A DNA stretch of 58,533 nt, from positions 1-58,533 of the forward strand of contig JACGCK010000254.1 in assembly GCA_014925825.1 (NCBI GenBank), given 5' to 3'. Source of the DNA: Pholiota molesta. Its lineage: Eukaryota; Basidiomycota; Agaricomycetes; Agaricales; Strophariaceae. This document shows, piece by piece, positions 44,590 through 56,994 of the stretch. Below the pieces are notes generated by a model. The model did no database searches, had not been told where the DNA came from, and saw only the letters and a list, made by a program, of their open reading frames with translations. A program made the translations under genes and the position numbers. The number at the start of each line of letters is the position of its first letter. Positions within the stretch are counted from its first letter, which is position 1.

Positions 44590-47500
44590 AATTTCCATAT
44601 TGATGAGGATGTGGAAAGTATGGCTTCATATTCGGAATCGTATTTTGTGTGTACAGTGCCAACATTACATCGTCCTGCCACTCATCTGACAAAGACACTA
44701 GGTATCAATGAAATATACGCAACACCAAGATGCCCCCCAAGATGCAGATATGGGTAGTCTTTCTGCCTATTCAGAGTCGCAATTTGTATGTCATGTCAGC
44801 ACCCACTGTTCATCTGAGTGCATCTCACAAGCAGCCTAATCCTGGACAATAAAAGCCAAAAAAACGCCATCAGATTTCATTTCAAGAAAATGGCGAGGAC
44901 AGCATGTCTTCATATTCGGAATCTTATTTTGTATGGCGAACAAATCCTACGCGCTATCTCCCGAACATTAGGCAACACAGAACGGCACATCATGATGCTG
45001 ACATGAGTAGCCTGTCTTCTTATTCAGAGTCACAGGATGTACGTCAACTGTTGTGACCCGCCGCCGTTCACTTTTTACAACCTCCCCACAGGTTTCACGA
45101 AAAATGTTTGATCGTCATGAGGCTGCAATTCAAGACACTGACATGCGAAGTACCTCTTCATCTTCTATAGACGGAGTTCCTGAAGAGATAAAGGTGATTT
45201 TTCTCACCTTAATAATAATAATTTGTTATCTCCCGATTTGCTTATGGTCGCCCAGGAAATAACGGACGAGGGCGACGTATCCAACTATGAAGCATCATCA
45301 GCTACTTCAGAAGAGCAACAAACTTTTTATCCGCTCGACAACCAAGTACTTACTATGAAATGTAGTAATTACACAATTGGTATGAGGATGTTTTTAATGC
45401 CGTATAGGATATTCTGACAGTTCTGAATGGGGCAGCCGAGGTTCTTGGAGATCCATCATTTTGGGCCAACGCATGGGACAGCCTCAAGCTATTAACACCA
45501 TTTCGCCCAGTTGGCTTGCACGTCTTGGACTATCACTTCATGGCAGAGTGGTTAGAAGTAAAAGAAACGCTAGAGAAAAGCACCGTTCCAGCTGCTTATT
45601 ATTTAGACCTCAAAATAATCCAGAACCTTGAAAGTGATGCCACCACGGGGTCTACACTTCGTCATCGACTACTTCTATCCCCTGCATGCGATACCCCCAT
45701 GCACCCGGTATTCCTTTTCGATCCAAACCTCTGGGAACGGGAAAATAGGCTGCTTATATTAGATTTTAAAGAGCGCAGCGTGTTAATTCTAGGAGGAATA
45801 AGCGACGAGGTCTCAACAGCGCGATCGTCGTGGGTTGACCGGGTTTGGACTGCGACAGCCAAGTGGTTTGGTTGGCCCTCAGAACCCTTTTCTCTTGACA
45901 AGGTATTCTATAGGAGCTGGACGAAGGTGAAACTCATACTTTACATATTATGACCCTTGCTGAGTGTCATTTAGGGATGTCTTTATTTCGGAGCTCGTGC
46001 TGCTTCATTATTCGAAGCTGCGCTCAAAGGGGAATGGAAGTGGCCCAAGGACGGATATGGCAACCCACAGGTACCCCATTTTCCATGCGACCGAATAATG
46101 CTTCAGAAAATTTTTATGAAGACGCTGGATCGCTGCATTATCTACACTCAACATTGGAAGACACTCCATGCGGAACGAAGAGGGATCTGGGAGGAGGCAG
46201 GTACAAACCTGGTGGAAGAAGTAAACATTGGGCTACTCAATTTCAAATGGGTCACCCGCTCTGCGACTTTACTCTTAAGAAATATCCAAACTTGCAGGAC
46301 CTGCACACGACATTCGCTGTTGGACAATCTGTCCTTTCCTACGCAGGAGCTCTTGAATGAGGAATCTGATCACTTAGAAGGCGGCGAGGAATCGGACCAG
46401 TCAAATGATTTACCCACCTTACCCCGTGAAAACCAACAAGCGCCAGATGATATGATCTACGATCCTATGGATGATTCTGGGAATGGGCCATGGCAATTCG
46501 ATAAAAATGATGATGACTACGCGAGTTCGCCAATTCAGTCACCGAAATTTGCTTCCTTGGAATCGTCTAACATATGGGTTTTTGGAAAGGGAAAGATGGC
46601 TCCACTCCTCCCAGCTCGCCTTCTAAATTGGACAGACCGCGGATTCCGGACGGGCGGTCAATTCTGGCAAACAATCCGCACGATACAACAAGAACAAGAA
46701 GGCGCCAGCTTACAGCCAATTTCTCCTACTCCAATGGTATCCCACATAGACCGATGTAGGCCGGCTCCAGAATCAAATACATTACGCATATCAGGAAAAC
46801 AAATGTTGGAAGACGCAGGCTCATCTTTTGCAACCGATGCCAGTCGACGAATATTTGTACGTGGCAAGGCTAAAAGAGACTTAGCAACTGGAGACCCATC
46901 ACAGTATCTGGCCCTGGACCTGGAAGAAGACGCCGTTAACGTTCCACCGGATTCCGTCAAAGTGTCGGTCGATTTAGATAGCCTAATATGGGTAACCCCC
47001 GCTGTAAATTTTGAGGTTCGATCATTCCAACTCTTCCTTACACCAACGATTGGACCTGGGTTACGCATTGACAAAAACAATTTCGTATATGTCAACCTCC
47101 TTTCCCCCCCATCAAACGAAATGGAACTGCACGAGCCCATTCATCGGGCACGAACCGAGATGCCGCTTAGCCGCATACCGCATCTTGAGTTTGGATATTG
47201 CGGACAAGGGTCTCGTAGGATCAACTTCTTTGCTTTCTTTCCTCGCATGATCTGGAAAAACGATAAGGGCCGATACTCCACAAGAATTCCAGGACAGCTC
47301 GTAGACCTTTGGCACGAAAATGCGATTTTACCAGCCTGCCGCGCTGCATTCGATGGAAAACCTGGCTTTTCCGAGTACCAGCCTCACAGCCTACAGGAAA
47401 TTCGGGATCGAACGGGAGCGGCCAGACAGAAAGAAATCAATGTCATAGGAGCAAACCAAAAGCGGGTTATGGAAGAACTATGCCGCATAGTCAAAAGCGA

Positions 47501-49306
47501 GGAATCACTATCTTGCTTTGGTTCTTTCTTCATTGTTGCTGATGGAAGAGGAATGAAATTTACCACCAAGCAATGCACCCCGCCCAACGAATCTGCCCCT
47601 TCATTCAACCTAATTAAAGCTGAATTTCCCGACCTCTGTTGGGATGTGATGCAAGACCGCAGTAAAGGAGAGCTATACTTGGACATAGGTACCGGCTACC
47701 ACAGCGACGACCAAAGGCCGCTAGTTGGTTTTTGGAGAATACCAAGTCTCTTAGATTCATTCAAGTTGATGGGGTCGAAAAAGCCCACCATCTTTCATTT
47801 TGGAACTCAAAAATTCCATGGCGGCGCATCCGCAGAGATATCAGTTAAATCAAAAGCTAAGCACCACTTCATTAGTCGGATCAGTTATTGCCTGGCTTTC
47901 GAAGTTGTAAGAAACCCAGGTGTCAAAGACTATATCTGCAGCGACGCAGATGTGGTTGAGCGATCTCCTAGGTTTCAAAAAGAATGTCAGAGGTGGCTAG
48001 GACTCATCTCCTCGGCAGCGTTGAAGTCCTATGGAGTGAGGGATGAGGTTCGGGGACTAGCAGGTGCTGTGTTAGAGCTCCTGAATAACTCGGTCGAACA
48101 GGTTTGTGAAAACTAGCCCCACTCACAGTGTATGTCAACTAAATATTCGTGCCACAGGCAAAGAATTTTGTCAAATTAGAGCCCATCCTTTGGATACCAT
48201 CGGAAGTATATTTTGGCCTTGTGAACAGAAGATTTAGGGAGCTACTCCTTGTCCACGAGCGGTGTTTCGATCTCAAAGTTCCAAACTATAGGCTCATGAG
48301 CATTCTCCTCGCCTACCTACTTCGCCACACCATGGTCACACCAAAAGTCAAATATCCAGAACTTGAACAGGCTTTAGGACATCTACGTTTCAAGGAGACT
48401 ATGACCGCATTTGGAATTTTCTTTTTGCATGGTCTTCATTCCAAAACTATGAGGATACAAGGACTAATGCAGTACGATTCCCCTGCTCTCATGGCTGCAT
48501 TCAAAATTCCCTTTGTTGAAAAGAAGCCGAAGTCAAGACACACATTGGAGCTTTTACCCTCATTTCAGGCCGGCGATTATCCGTGGGGAACGGAGCTGTC
48601 CGAATTAACAATAAAAAGGCTTCTGAATAATGAAGATGATTTCATGAAAAACCTTGACTGCTCAGCCATTACTCCCACCCTAAAACACCCGCTCTCCTCT
48701 CGATTATTCAGGATTTTTTCAGCTCAGATATGGGTGATGTTGGCCGATGACTTTGTTCAAAGGCCTAAACTTCAGGATACTTTGGAAGAGGCTATCTCTC
48801 AGTGGAAATTAAACATAATCAAGAGCAAGATTTGCAAGAAGGACATCATAATTCACCCTACCTATGACGGAATGGCGACGCCAAGTACGAAGACCTTACG
48901 CCCAAAACAGCTTTTTGCAGACAGGAAGCGATTCTTTTTTCCAGACGCAGATGCTGTCGATCGATCACCATGCATTGTGTTTACACAGAATCCCACCGAC
49001 TACTTGTCTCTCTACTATGATTTCCTGAAGGCATCTGCACCAGAATCGATACAAGACCTAGAAGATGACTTAGAGAGAATATTTGGAGTGCTTCCGCTTC
49101 TCCCAGCCTCATATGACGACAATAGCAAGGCAGCCAAATACAAGGAAGTCATTTGGAAGACAACGAAAGGAAGGATAGAGTTTGTGGCTAATCCAAAATA
49201 TTTTAAGTGCATCTCCATTACATTTAAACGGGGCGCAGTAGCTCAGGTCCGCCGGGCAAAGTTGAACCAAAGTGCTGTTAGAAAAAAGCTCCACGAGAAC
49301 TCGTAA
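44590..49306 (+). CDS. large lineage-specific protein, about 1,300+ aa, with duplicated 5' exons
   Basis: The 5' part consists of short exons that repeat two alternating units. One encodes SxSYSESYF (44600-44636 and 44888-44926), the other DxDMxSLSxYSESQ (44741-44786 and 44993-45039). A fifth related exon ends PEEIK. In-frame exons follow: 45256-45344, 45407-45926, about 45973-46069, then the long exon from about 46125 to 48102 and 48158..49306. The long part is Agaricomycete-type with many Trp/Arg and no known catalytic motif. At 45.5-45.8 kb, ENRLLILDFKERSVLILGG lines up loosely with the EHWLTVVLDVGK part of Ulp1 proteases but lacks the His. Function unknown; true start not certain. Confidence 0.6.
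44600..45039 (+). repeat. tandemly duplicated short exons (A-B-A-B)
   Basis: Words TCATATTCGGAATC (44625 and 44910) and TATTCAGAGTC (44768 and 45021) alternate. Each precedes a GT donor-like site. The order is consistent with one tandem duplication of a two-exon block of roughly 250-285 bp. Confidence 0.6.
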
Positions 49307-49452
49307 GCATAAAATTCACATTCAGTTCATTACAGTCCCTGACAAGTGTAGATACGGCCATAATTCCTTTCCAAAGCGGCGTGAAAAAGGGGAGGTAGTG
49401 GATAGAAAGACCAAGCGCCGTCCAAGAAGAAAGCGGGTGTAATGCAAAGGAT

Positions 49453-51554
49453 CTATATTGTTTGCTTCCTCTTATCTAGTTTCTTTAGATAGCGATATAT
49501 GTTTTCGAACTTTAATCTGTCATGGTCGTTCGACGCAACGGCATTGGAGTTGAGATCATTTTGAATTAAGTAGTAGCGCTTGAAGACCTATTGTTGCAAC
49601 AATCGCACTCTAAGCATAAACCAAAAAAAATTGTACTACTCACGTATTGCATAGCAGGGCTGTCAATATCTAAGTCCCTCAAGGCTTTATCAAGTTCTTC
49701 TTCGTCTACCACAACCTTTGGGTTCCGAAGGCACTCAAAAAACTTTTCTACTCGATGAGGATCCTCAATTTTGTACCTCCCAATTGAATGGATTAGAGGA
49801 AGCTATATACTAATTAGTTAAGGGAAGGTTTCCAGATAATATTACAAAAACTTTCTCACCAGGTGACTCTTTTCTTTGCTGGGTGACCCATGTGAACTAT
49901 CGTGTAAGTGTCTTGGTTCAATTATCTGTGCCGGTATTAGCTTAATGGTGCTTGAAATACAGGAAGAAACATACTTGATACTCTCCGCTTCCTCCGCCCT
50001 CTGAAAAGTGATTCCGGCTTAATCCAGGAGGTTTATTTGCTTTTTTTGAGTTCAAACTCCCCTTTTCTTTTTTACGCTTCGACTAAGCGGGCTTAAGTAG
50101 GGATAAAAAGGCAGTAATTTGGCCCTCACAATAGGTGTAACTTCTTTGCTTTCAGGTGCACTTATTTCGGTTTCACCCTCACTTTTATTCTTAAAAACGG
50201 CCCATGAATCATTATATGCAGCTTATAATTGGACAAAGTTGATTGTGCTTACATGGTCGTCGTACAAGGGGCGTCCAATGGTCTTTGAGGATGCTCTCTA
50301 ACAATTATATGTTATCACATTGCGAGACCAGACCATTATGAAATGAAAACCTTTTCTCGGGAATCAACATAGGGCTTCTTGGGGCGTGCTTGATCCTAGT
50401 GCAAATTGGATTCAAAGTCAAGTGCTGTTAAAGACGGAGAGGACAAGGGGTTGAGCAACTACCTTTTTTACAGGAGATTTAGTGACGGCAACTTTTGATT
50501 GGACTTCCCCGATTTTCCCCAGTAAGCCAGGTTTTCCTGCATGCGAGCGAGTCACAATGCCCGCTTCTGCGTTGTTGAATGGGAGTATCGGTAGGGGATT
50601 CTTCTTGGGGCGTCCTCTCGACCTCTTCGTTGTCGTGACTCCCAAATTCTCCGTGATACCATTGCCTAGATGGCCTTCCCTTTGACTTTTTCCCCCAATG
50701 TCCATTTCATTCTCTTCCTGCTCTAGAGCCTCGGCCGTGGTTAATATTTCAATGGGAGACCAGTTTTTTTCGGCTGAGTTGTCCTTGAAGGAATGAACCC
50801 ACAGTTTTAGTTCACCTAAGATAAAGTTCTGCACCCAGTGAGTGGCTCCAGCTTCGGTATCATACGAAGCACCCTCTCTGCGCATAGTACCTTGTGTTGC
50901 CAAGTACATTGCACAATGGGCTCCCCTGATGAGCACAGTTTTCTGTTCCATTGCCCATTTGTAAAGTGCTGTAGGTGCAGTAAGATAATTCAGTTGAGTG
51001 TGGTAGGGTTGAGTGGTGGCTGGTGGTATCTCACCAGTTCTCCAAGTGGCATCATCGTTGAACGATTTATAGAGGTCGCGAGTTATTGTTCTCATTTCTT
51101 TACTGCGCGACTTTTCATAAGGAATTGCATGCATAACCCTCAGTATAAGCCTCTTGAGGTGTGTATCGACTCGTCCTCCAGCCGTGTTTTCCAAGCCCGA
51201 CCTTTCAAGGAGATGTTTTCGAAGGCAATCCACGAAGGAGACGTTTTTCAGTGCAACAATGTGCTGATTGGAAGCGGGGGGGTGGCGGCGGGAAATCAAC
51301 AAGGAACAAAGCTGGTGGGCTTCAATAATCATGAGCAATGGCAGGTAGAACCTTGGAAAATTATATAGATTATGGTTGATTTTGACTTCGAGGAGCCATT
51401 GTTGCGTGGTTGTATTTTGTCGAAGCCTGCAAACCCACTGAGAAGTGGGCGGCAGGTCAGAGTATAGGTGAGGATTTCCAAAAGGAGAGTTCCACCAACC
51501 GTCCTCTATGTTCTCTAGGGAGTCTGAATCCATGTAGTGGCAGGATGCTGGCAC
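49453..51554 (-). CDS. AT-hook protein (multi-exon)
   Basis: The main exon (start MPASCHYMDSDSLENIEDGWW at 51554) gives about 370 residues. After a conserved-looking helical region it reaches an AT-hook, KRSRGRPKKNP, near residue 315. Basic, Pro/Lys-rich small exons follow (ARPKKPYVDSREK, TIGRPLYDDH, SKRKKEKGSLNSKKAN). Two ordered C-terminal exons (YKIEDPHRVEKFFECL and VFKRYYLIQNDLNS) end at TAG 49453. AT-hooks bind the minor groove of AT-rich DNA and are typical of chromatin-associated proteins. Exon borders of the small exons are less certain. It is convergent with the large gene ending at 49306. Confidence 0.6.
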
Positions 51555-52830
51555 GCTTGGGGAGCCTTTTACTCAGTTTTCGCTTGTTGATCTTAGCTTA
51601 GTCAGATATTTCCCTGCGAGGAGTTGCCATTATTAGCTGTGCCATTCACTATCGTTCGCAAATACCGGTGCTAATATTCAACGTTTATTATTTATAAAAC
51701 TCACTGCATGAAAATTCATTTATGAAAAGGAAGTAATATTAACAGAGGTGTATTTTCATCCCACACTGGGCTCATATCTTTCGTAATTTCTACCTCTTTC
51801 ACCTCATCACCTCTTTTACATTCAATGCAGAAATGTTTGAATCCACATCAATGTATGTTGGTGAGTTCCAAACACCCTCTTTCATCTTAAGGAAAGAAAA
51901 TACCCTTTGAAAAGCCAAAAAAACACAAAAACTCCAATACAAAAGGCGATAGCACAAGGTGAAGAGTTCCAAAAGGAAAAGAAACACCCAATAACGCCGC
52001 CGATGCCGTTACCGCCTTCCCTCCCGCTGCCGCAGAATCCTTCCCGCCCTTTCCCATCGCTTGGGTCCCCTCCATCACTTATCCTTCTCATCTGGCTATC
52101 CCTTCATGAAACAGGATGGGAGTATTGGAAGGGCGTGTTTTTACACTGGAGGCCGTAAATGTCATCGAGATCGAGTCAGAGTGCATGAGGCATTGAGAGT
52201 CCAGAGTAAATACACTGCTAAGCGGCAGGTGTTGCAGTCATATCCCGATAAGCGGGATTAATTAGCCAAGCGGTAATGGCAGGTGGTACATTGCACAAGT
52301 TCAGGGCGTAAGTAAACTGGTTCCCAGTGGGGAATCAGTTGGTTGAGGGGGTAATATGTGAGACGTCATGTAATACAATGTGTTCGCAATACACGATAGA
52401 TAAACATGTATTGTCAATATTTCAACTGTTTTCTATAAATATGACGGTCATTTACAAAGAGGGAGGATAAAATTAAAGATGTAGACCCACATCAAAGAAC
52501 TGCACACCCAGCCGGGAGTGAGGCGGTATGAGGCGGCATTAAATGAAACCGACCGGGAATGAGGGACACCTCCCACAACAGAAAAATATACAACTATGCG
52601 GTATTAGTCTGATTGAGGCGGTATGAATCGGCGTTATGTGGGCAGAGCGGGAATAAGCGGCATGAACGGGATAATCAAGGATCACTCATAAAAACTCTCT
52701 GTTTTCAGACAGTAAACGGGTATCCTTCTCCATGAGTCAAAAAAATTATTGGTACCTTGGTGTTGATCAATGAGACTTAGGGAATTCGTTCACCATATTC
52801 AGAAACAGAAGCAGTGTATAATGTTCGGCA
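51555..52830. other. gene-poor stretch with GCGGTA-type words
   Basis: No intact gene. From 52200 to 52680 GCGGTA, GCGGCAT and AGCGGGA words are frequent. A partial copy of the sirtuin 3' end is at 51740-51870 (separate entry). Confidence 0.5.
51740..51870 (-). pseudogene. fragment duplicated from the sirtuin 3' end
   Basis: CTCATATCTTTC, AATTTCTACCTCTTTCA, CTCATC and ATTCAATSCAGAAAT words occur in the same order as at 52855-52925, the last coding part of the sirtuin. Then TCAATGTAT follows, matching a segment further inside that gene. The intervening coding sequence is missing and the frame is broken. Confidence 0.55.
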
Positions 52831-53875
52831 TCAGACATAGTCCCAATCCCACAGTGGCCTCATATCTTTCCGAATTTCTACCTCTTTCAGCTCATCCACC
52901 CCTTTTGAATTCAATCCAGAAATAACCTCCTGAGCAAAAATCTGACAGTCCATCTTGACAATCATCCCAAAGCACTGATGTAGGTTTTCAGGGATGTTTG
53001 GATCCGCGTCAATGTATACAATTTCGCCCCCCTTTGACTTGGCCGTGGAGCTGAATTTTCGAATCATGGCTATAATTCCTGGAATTTTTAGTGAGGTTCC
53101 AACCACAAGAATTAAAGTATTTTTGGAAATCCTTCGGAGGTCATGATTGGCAGCGGCTGTAATGTACTCCTCATCTTTAACAGGTTCACCATAGAGAACA
53201 ATGTCTGGGTAGAGTACCCCACAGTTCCCAGTCCGTTTTCGAAGATTTCCAAGGCCCCTTTCCGTGTTTGAACAGGTAGGAAGAACTCCGGATTTGAGTA
53301 TGTGGAAAGCGCTTTCCATGGATATGACGGATGAACAGTTATTGCAGCGCAAGTCCATTAGAGATCCATGTAGTGTAATGCAGCGAGCTTTTGAAGATTG
53401 ATCTAGAAGATCAAACCCGGCCTTTCCCTCCAGTCCGTCGATATTTTGTGTATAGAGTCTGACGAGAGTCCTTGCATTGTCAAGGGCCCGAAGCATGCGA
53501 TGGAACGATGTTGGCTTGGCTACAATGGCCTTGCTGGCCAAAGTTGATATTATCTTACAGTGTTCCTTGCGCAGTACATCATCCTAAGATTATTTTTCTC
53601 AGTTCTAATTCACACTCAATTTAACCAACCACGTACCCCTCTAATATGAGTGCTCATGGCGTCCTGGATTGGCTTATCTTCAAGGGTCCCTTGCATGCGG
53701 CCGGCTCCTCGGAAGCTGGGGATTCCTGCCGCTATAGAGACTCCAGCCCCTTGAATAGGTTGGCCATCCAGTGAATTTCCACAGAATGCAATCAAACCGT
53801 ACCGATTATCACAATGACGCTCTTTGCTTTTAGCAACATTTGGGTCACATGTTTTGCATTGTCACCATCAGCCAT
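52831..53875 (-). CDS. sirtuin (Sir2 family NAD-dependent deacylase), HST3/4-like
   Basis: Exons 53803..53875, 53637..53749 and 52831..53583 give 312 aa. Rossmann NAD-binding GAGVSIAAGIPSFRG spans the first intron. TQNIDGLE and the catalytic His in TLHGS follow. Four zinc Cys (RCNNC, PTC, GNC), then the acyl-channel segment ILVVGTSLKI and a final NAD-contact segment are present. TQNIDGLE and the short N-terminus resemble fungal Hst3/Hst4-type sirtuins, which deacetylate H3K56 in yeast; that substrate is inferred only. GIPSFRG has Ser where most sirtuins have Asp. The enzyme otherwise looks complete. It lies in the second chromatin-gene group between the AT-hook and SET genes. Confidence 0.82.
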
Positions 53876-54767
53876 GACGTTACACGTAGATTATAGGTAT
53901 AGTTACAAGCAGCTTTGGGAGGTAGAGGGTGTGGTGAAGTGTTAATGGCGAGTGTAGGGCAACCGGCTTGCGATGGACACTTCAAAATGGCATCACGACA
54001 TAAGATTGATCACATGACTTCGGCAAAGGCAATGCCGGAACAGACAAACTTTTTGTAATGACATCACTACTCAAGTACTCAAGTACTCATGATCAAGCTC
54101 CGAGCGTGTGACAAGAGCTACTCGAAATGAGCACACCTCTTTTTGGAACCCTGCCTACTTCAGCTCCATACGTACAATCCGGCAGCACTGACCCTAGAGT
54201 TGCTTGCTTCTAGACAACATTTGCAGGAAGGTATCTGCAGGGAGGTTTACCGGTGCGGATGCCCTCTACAGAGACTAATAGCGCCGACCTTGGTTAGCCT
54301 CCATAGGGACGTTCAAGGTAATCCTGCACCTTTTTCTCCCTAGTGGGCTTGTTTATAAACTGCGCCACTTCCCAGATAGGCAAGTCAACGTGCTGAAGCA
54401 GCCTCCAAGCCCAAAGAAACTATATGCACACAGCTAAGGGCCGACACCCAAAATTAACAGACGTAACTGGAAACGAGCTCCAGAATTTAGCGCTGGTCAC
54501 ATTCCAAAAAGATTGGTGGTACCTTTGTAGAAGTACTGCGGCGCAAGTTGCCGCTCGTGGAGGCTGTGCTAACAAAGTCGGACGCTTACATCAGTGTACA
54601 GCCACAGGAAAAGTGGCGAAACAGATACACTCCGTCGTTCACATATTCTCCCCGTTTGAAATCCATACCCAGAGTTATAGTATAAGGGTATTAATATTGA
54701 TATACTTTTAATTAGCTCTAGTGAAAAAAAAATATTTTTAGAGAGAAAATAAGGCATTGGGAGTACA
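53876..54767 (+). other. possible small multi-exon gene or remnant, + strand
   Basis: From 54127 (ATG, MSTPLFGTLPTSAPYVQSG) several short open exons with GT-AG borders can be drawn, including LQGGLPVRMPSTETNSADLG, RAEAASKPKETICTQL, and a C-terminal-looking VQPQEKWRNRYTPSFTYSP ending near 54713. I could not join all of them in one frame, so it may be a decaying gene. Not recognised. Confidence 0.3.
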
Positions 54768-54941
54768 TTAAGTTTTGTCATCAAAATGATCACTCATAAT
54801 CTCAATGGCGACAGAGGCGCCAAATACTACCTGGGAAGCTTCACCCATGTGAGCTAGATACCTCTCTGCAGCACTATCGAGTGCTTGAACACGCTTTTCT
54901 TTGGTTTTCATGTAGGCGCCGATTTCGTCGATTGGCTGCAT
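54768..54941 (-). CDS. hypothetical small ORF, 57 aa, or last exon
   Basis: ATG at 54941 to TAA at 54768 encodes an even, helical, charged sequence (MQPIDEIGAYMKTKEKRVQALDS...). A CAG acceptor just precedes CCAATCG, so this may be the last exon of a longer minus-strand gene, but no upstream exon joins well. Function unknown. Confidence 0.4.
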   Translation of the reverse strand: MQPIDEIGAYMKTKEKRVQALDSAAERYLAHMGEASQVVFGASVAIEIMSDHFDDKT

Positions 54942-55283
54942 ACAGTTTTTGTATTAGGAAACCGTATCTTCCGTTTTTCGTGTCGTTCTTGTAGATCAAG
55001 CCTGCGTGGTGACATTCCCAGTGCCCCAGTAGACTATTCAGTGTATTTAGGCATTAAAATCTAGCTTTTTTTTTGGTGTATAGAGCCCCTGCGGCACACG
55101 CAGCAGCGAAATGTAGGGTGTGGGATGTCCGACCGCCCAAGTCGCAGGGAATGTCGCAGGGCATAAATATAATCGTATTTTTCCTACATCTATAAAATTC
55201 ATCTTCATCCCGAACAATATATCTATGTGGCATTCAATATAAAAGCCCTGTTTTATGTGAATGACGCCACCTTTGGAAAGACT
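54942..55283. other. intergenic, nothing recognised
   Basis: AT-rich flanks around a GC-rich patch with CGCAGG words (55090-55165). No gene seen. Confidence 0.4.
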
Positions 55284-56429
55284 CTACTCAGGAAGCTGCT
55301 GGATTTCCGAGTCCAGAACATTTGGTTGCGTCCTTGAAGTCAGTCTTCGCTTCTTTGCACGGCTGGAGCGCTTCCCTCCTCTGGGTTTTCTTTTCCCGGA
55401 ATTTGGGATTGTAAACTCAGAGTAATTGATGGCGCGCTTCTTCGCAACAGGGGGTGCGTCTGGGTTGCATGTTGCACATCCACACGATGCCCCATTAAAA
55501 TATGTCCCGTCCTTTGAATAATTTATGGTGATATCCTCCCCAGCAGCAATATTTCGAATTGCACATAGCGTATATGCAGAGCTTTTTACGATAGGCATGA
55601 TCTGCAGTACAAATTTATCGCTATCAATGGCCCTTGTGGGCTAAACACGCACCTGACAATTAGGGGAGCAGTCGTGATTTGCAAAGCGAAATGGCCCAAG
55701 TATAAGTCTGTCGCCCACTTTTCCGTCTTGACATGCAAGAGACCTTATGACTGATATCCCAAAGCATTCAGATACAAAGTCAGAAGACATTGAGCTGCAT
55801 AGTGCCAGTATAATAGTAGCGGCACTAATGTCGGAGGTAGCTTTCAGGCCGCATGAAACCTTGGATGAACCTTTGAAAAGGACTTTGTCAACACGGACAG
55901 TGCTCCATGGAGAGTATCGCAAAATGTGGTAGCGCTGAAGGAGGCTGCATATTACAAAATCAGGCGCTTTTTATTCAGATGGAGGTGTAAAAACATACTG
56001 GTTTAAAATTTCTTCATCACACTTCCCGCCAAAAATTTTTGGGTACTTCGCAACCCACAAGGCTGTGACTTGGGATGCCACTTCTGGGGAATCAGTAGAG
56101 CCCTTGGCAAAACGTGTATAGATGTGGCAAATGTCAAGCGCTACATCTATTGGCACGGCCATCCCTTCCTCTAAAAAAGCCCTAGATGGGAGCAATGCTC
56201 TATAAAAATTTGGATTCTTCTTCGTGGCAAAGAGAGCAGCAACAACTATGTCATCAATCCTTGCAAAATCTGCCAAAGGGAACGATTGTTTATCAAGTTT
56301 GCAGACCCATTTTTCGAATTGGGTCACCGGAGGACCGTCTGGATAGCTGTGGTAGTCATCAAGGACCAGGTTTCTCCTTTTGGCACTGGACCTGGATGAT
56401 CGTCGCAATGGAGTGAGAGGTGCCGCCAT
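55284..56429 (-). CDS. SET-domain lysine methyltransferase-like protein, 346 aa (3 exons)
   Basis: Exons 55999..56429, 55653..55944 and 55284..55601 join in frame. N-terminal ~150 residues are basic then helical (MAAPLTPLRRSSRSSAKRR). The SET core follows. GLKATSDISAATII opens it, FANHDCSPNC is the NHxCxPN cofactor site, and GEDITINYSKD is the GE-x-(I/L)-T-x-x-Y catalytic/AdoMet segment. A post-SET CGCATCNP comes next, and the tail is basic (KRKPRGGKRSSRAKKRR). Methylates lysines, most likely on histones; the site cannot be told. The start at 56429 may not be the true one: an upstream Pro-rich frame (56513-56869, ending PATNRDKQ) can be spliced in phase to it. Confidence 0.78.
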
Positions 56430-56994
56430 AACTTGAAGTATGTGAGTTATTGTGTGGTTGGTTCAAAATTCAACATGAATGTCACATGTTTATCCAAACA
56501 AGTATTACCTTGCTTGTCACGGTTTGTTGCGGGGTCATAATAGTGGGGGTATGAAGTGGCGTCGGCTGGGAGTGCCGCATGCCGACCGCCTGCCAGACTC
56601 TCCGCTAGACTCACTTGCACTCGTCTTATTTTTATTCTTTGTGGTCCCACGACTTCCTGCCTGGGAGGCCTCGGGTTGCACGGTGGGACGGGAGGCGGTG
56701 TTGGTGGGGGCGGGAGACGGTATGGGGCGTGGGAGACGGCAGGACGACGGTGATGCCTTTCGCGCTCCACATGAGGTAGAGCACCAGAGTCTGGCAGACC
56801 ATCTCGGAAACTGTCTGCACCAAGATCTCCCTGCGGATAGGATGCCCTCGAGAAAGGATGCCCTCCCAATTTGGCATTGGTCCGGACAAAAATGGGTCAA
56901 TTTTGGTGCGGGTGAACCATAACATAGGGGACCAAAAGCATACAAAAACAGACAAACACTTGTGCATTTTTCCAACCCAAGCCCTAAAGTTCAA
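56430..56994 (-). other. possible 5' exon(s) of the SET gene
   Basis: On the minus strand a Pro/Arg-rich open frame ends at a GTAATAC donor near 56512. It would join in phase to the SET gene exon across a ~78-nt intron (acceptor CTTCAAG). Two other frames are also open because of the GC-rich composition, so I could not settle the start. The stop of the next gene lies at 56995. Confidence 0.35.

Noticed and set aside
46098..49306. Large gene as an RNA-dependent RNA polymerase or helicase
   Set aside because: No DxDGD motif, Walker motifs or other catalytic signature found in the translated sequence.
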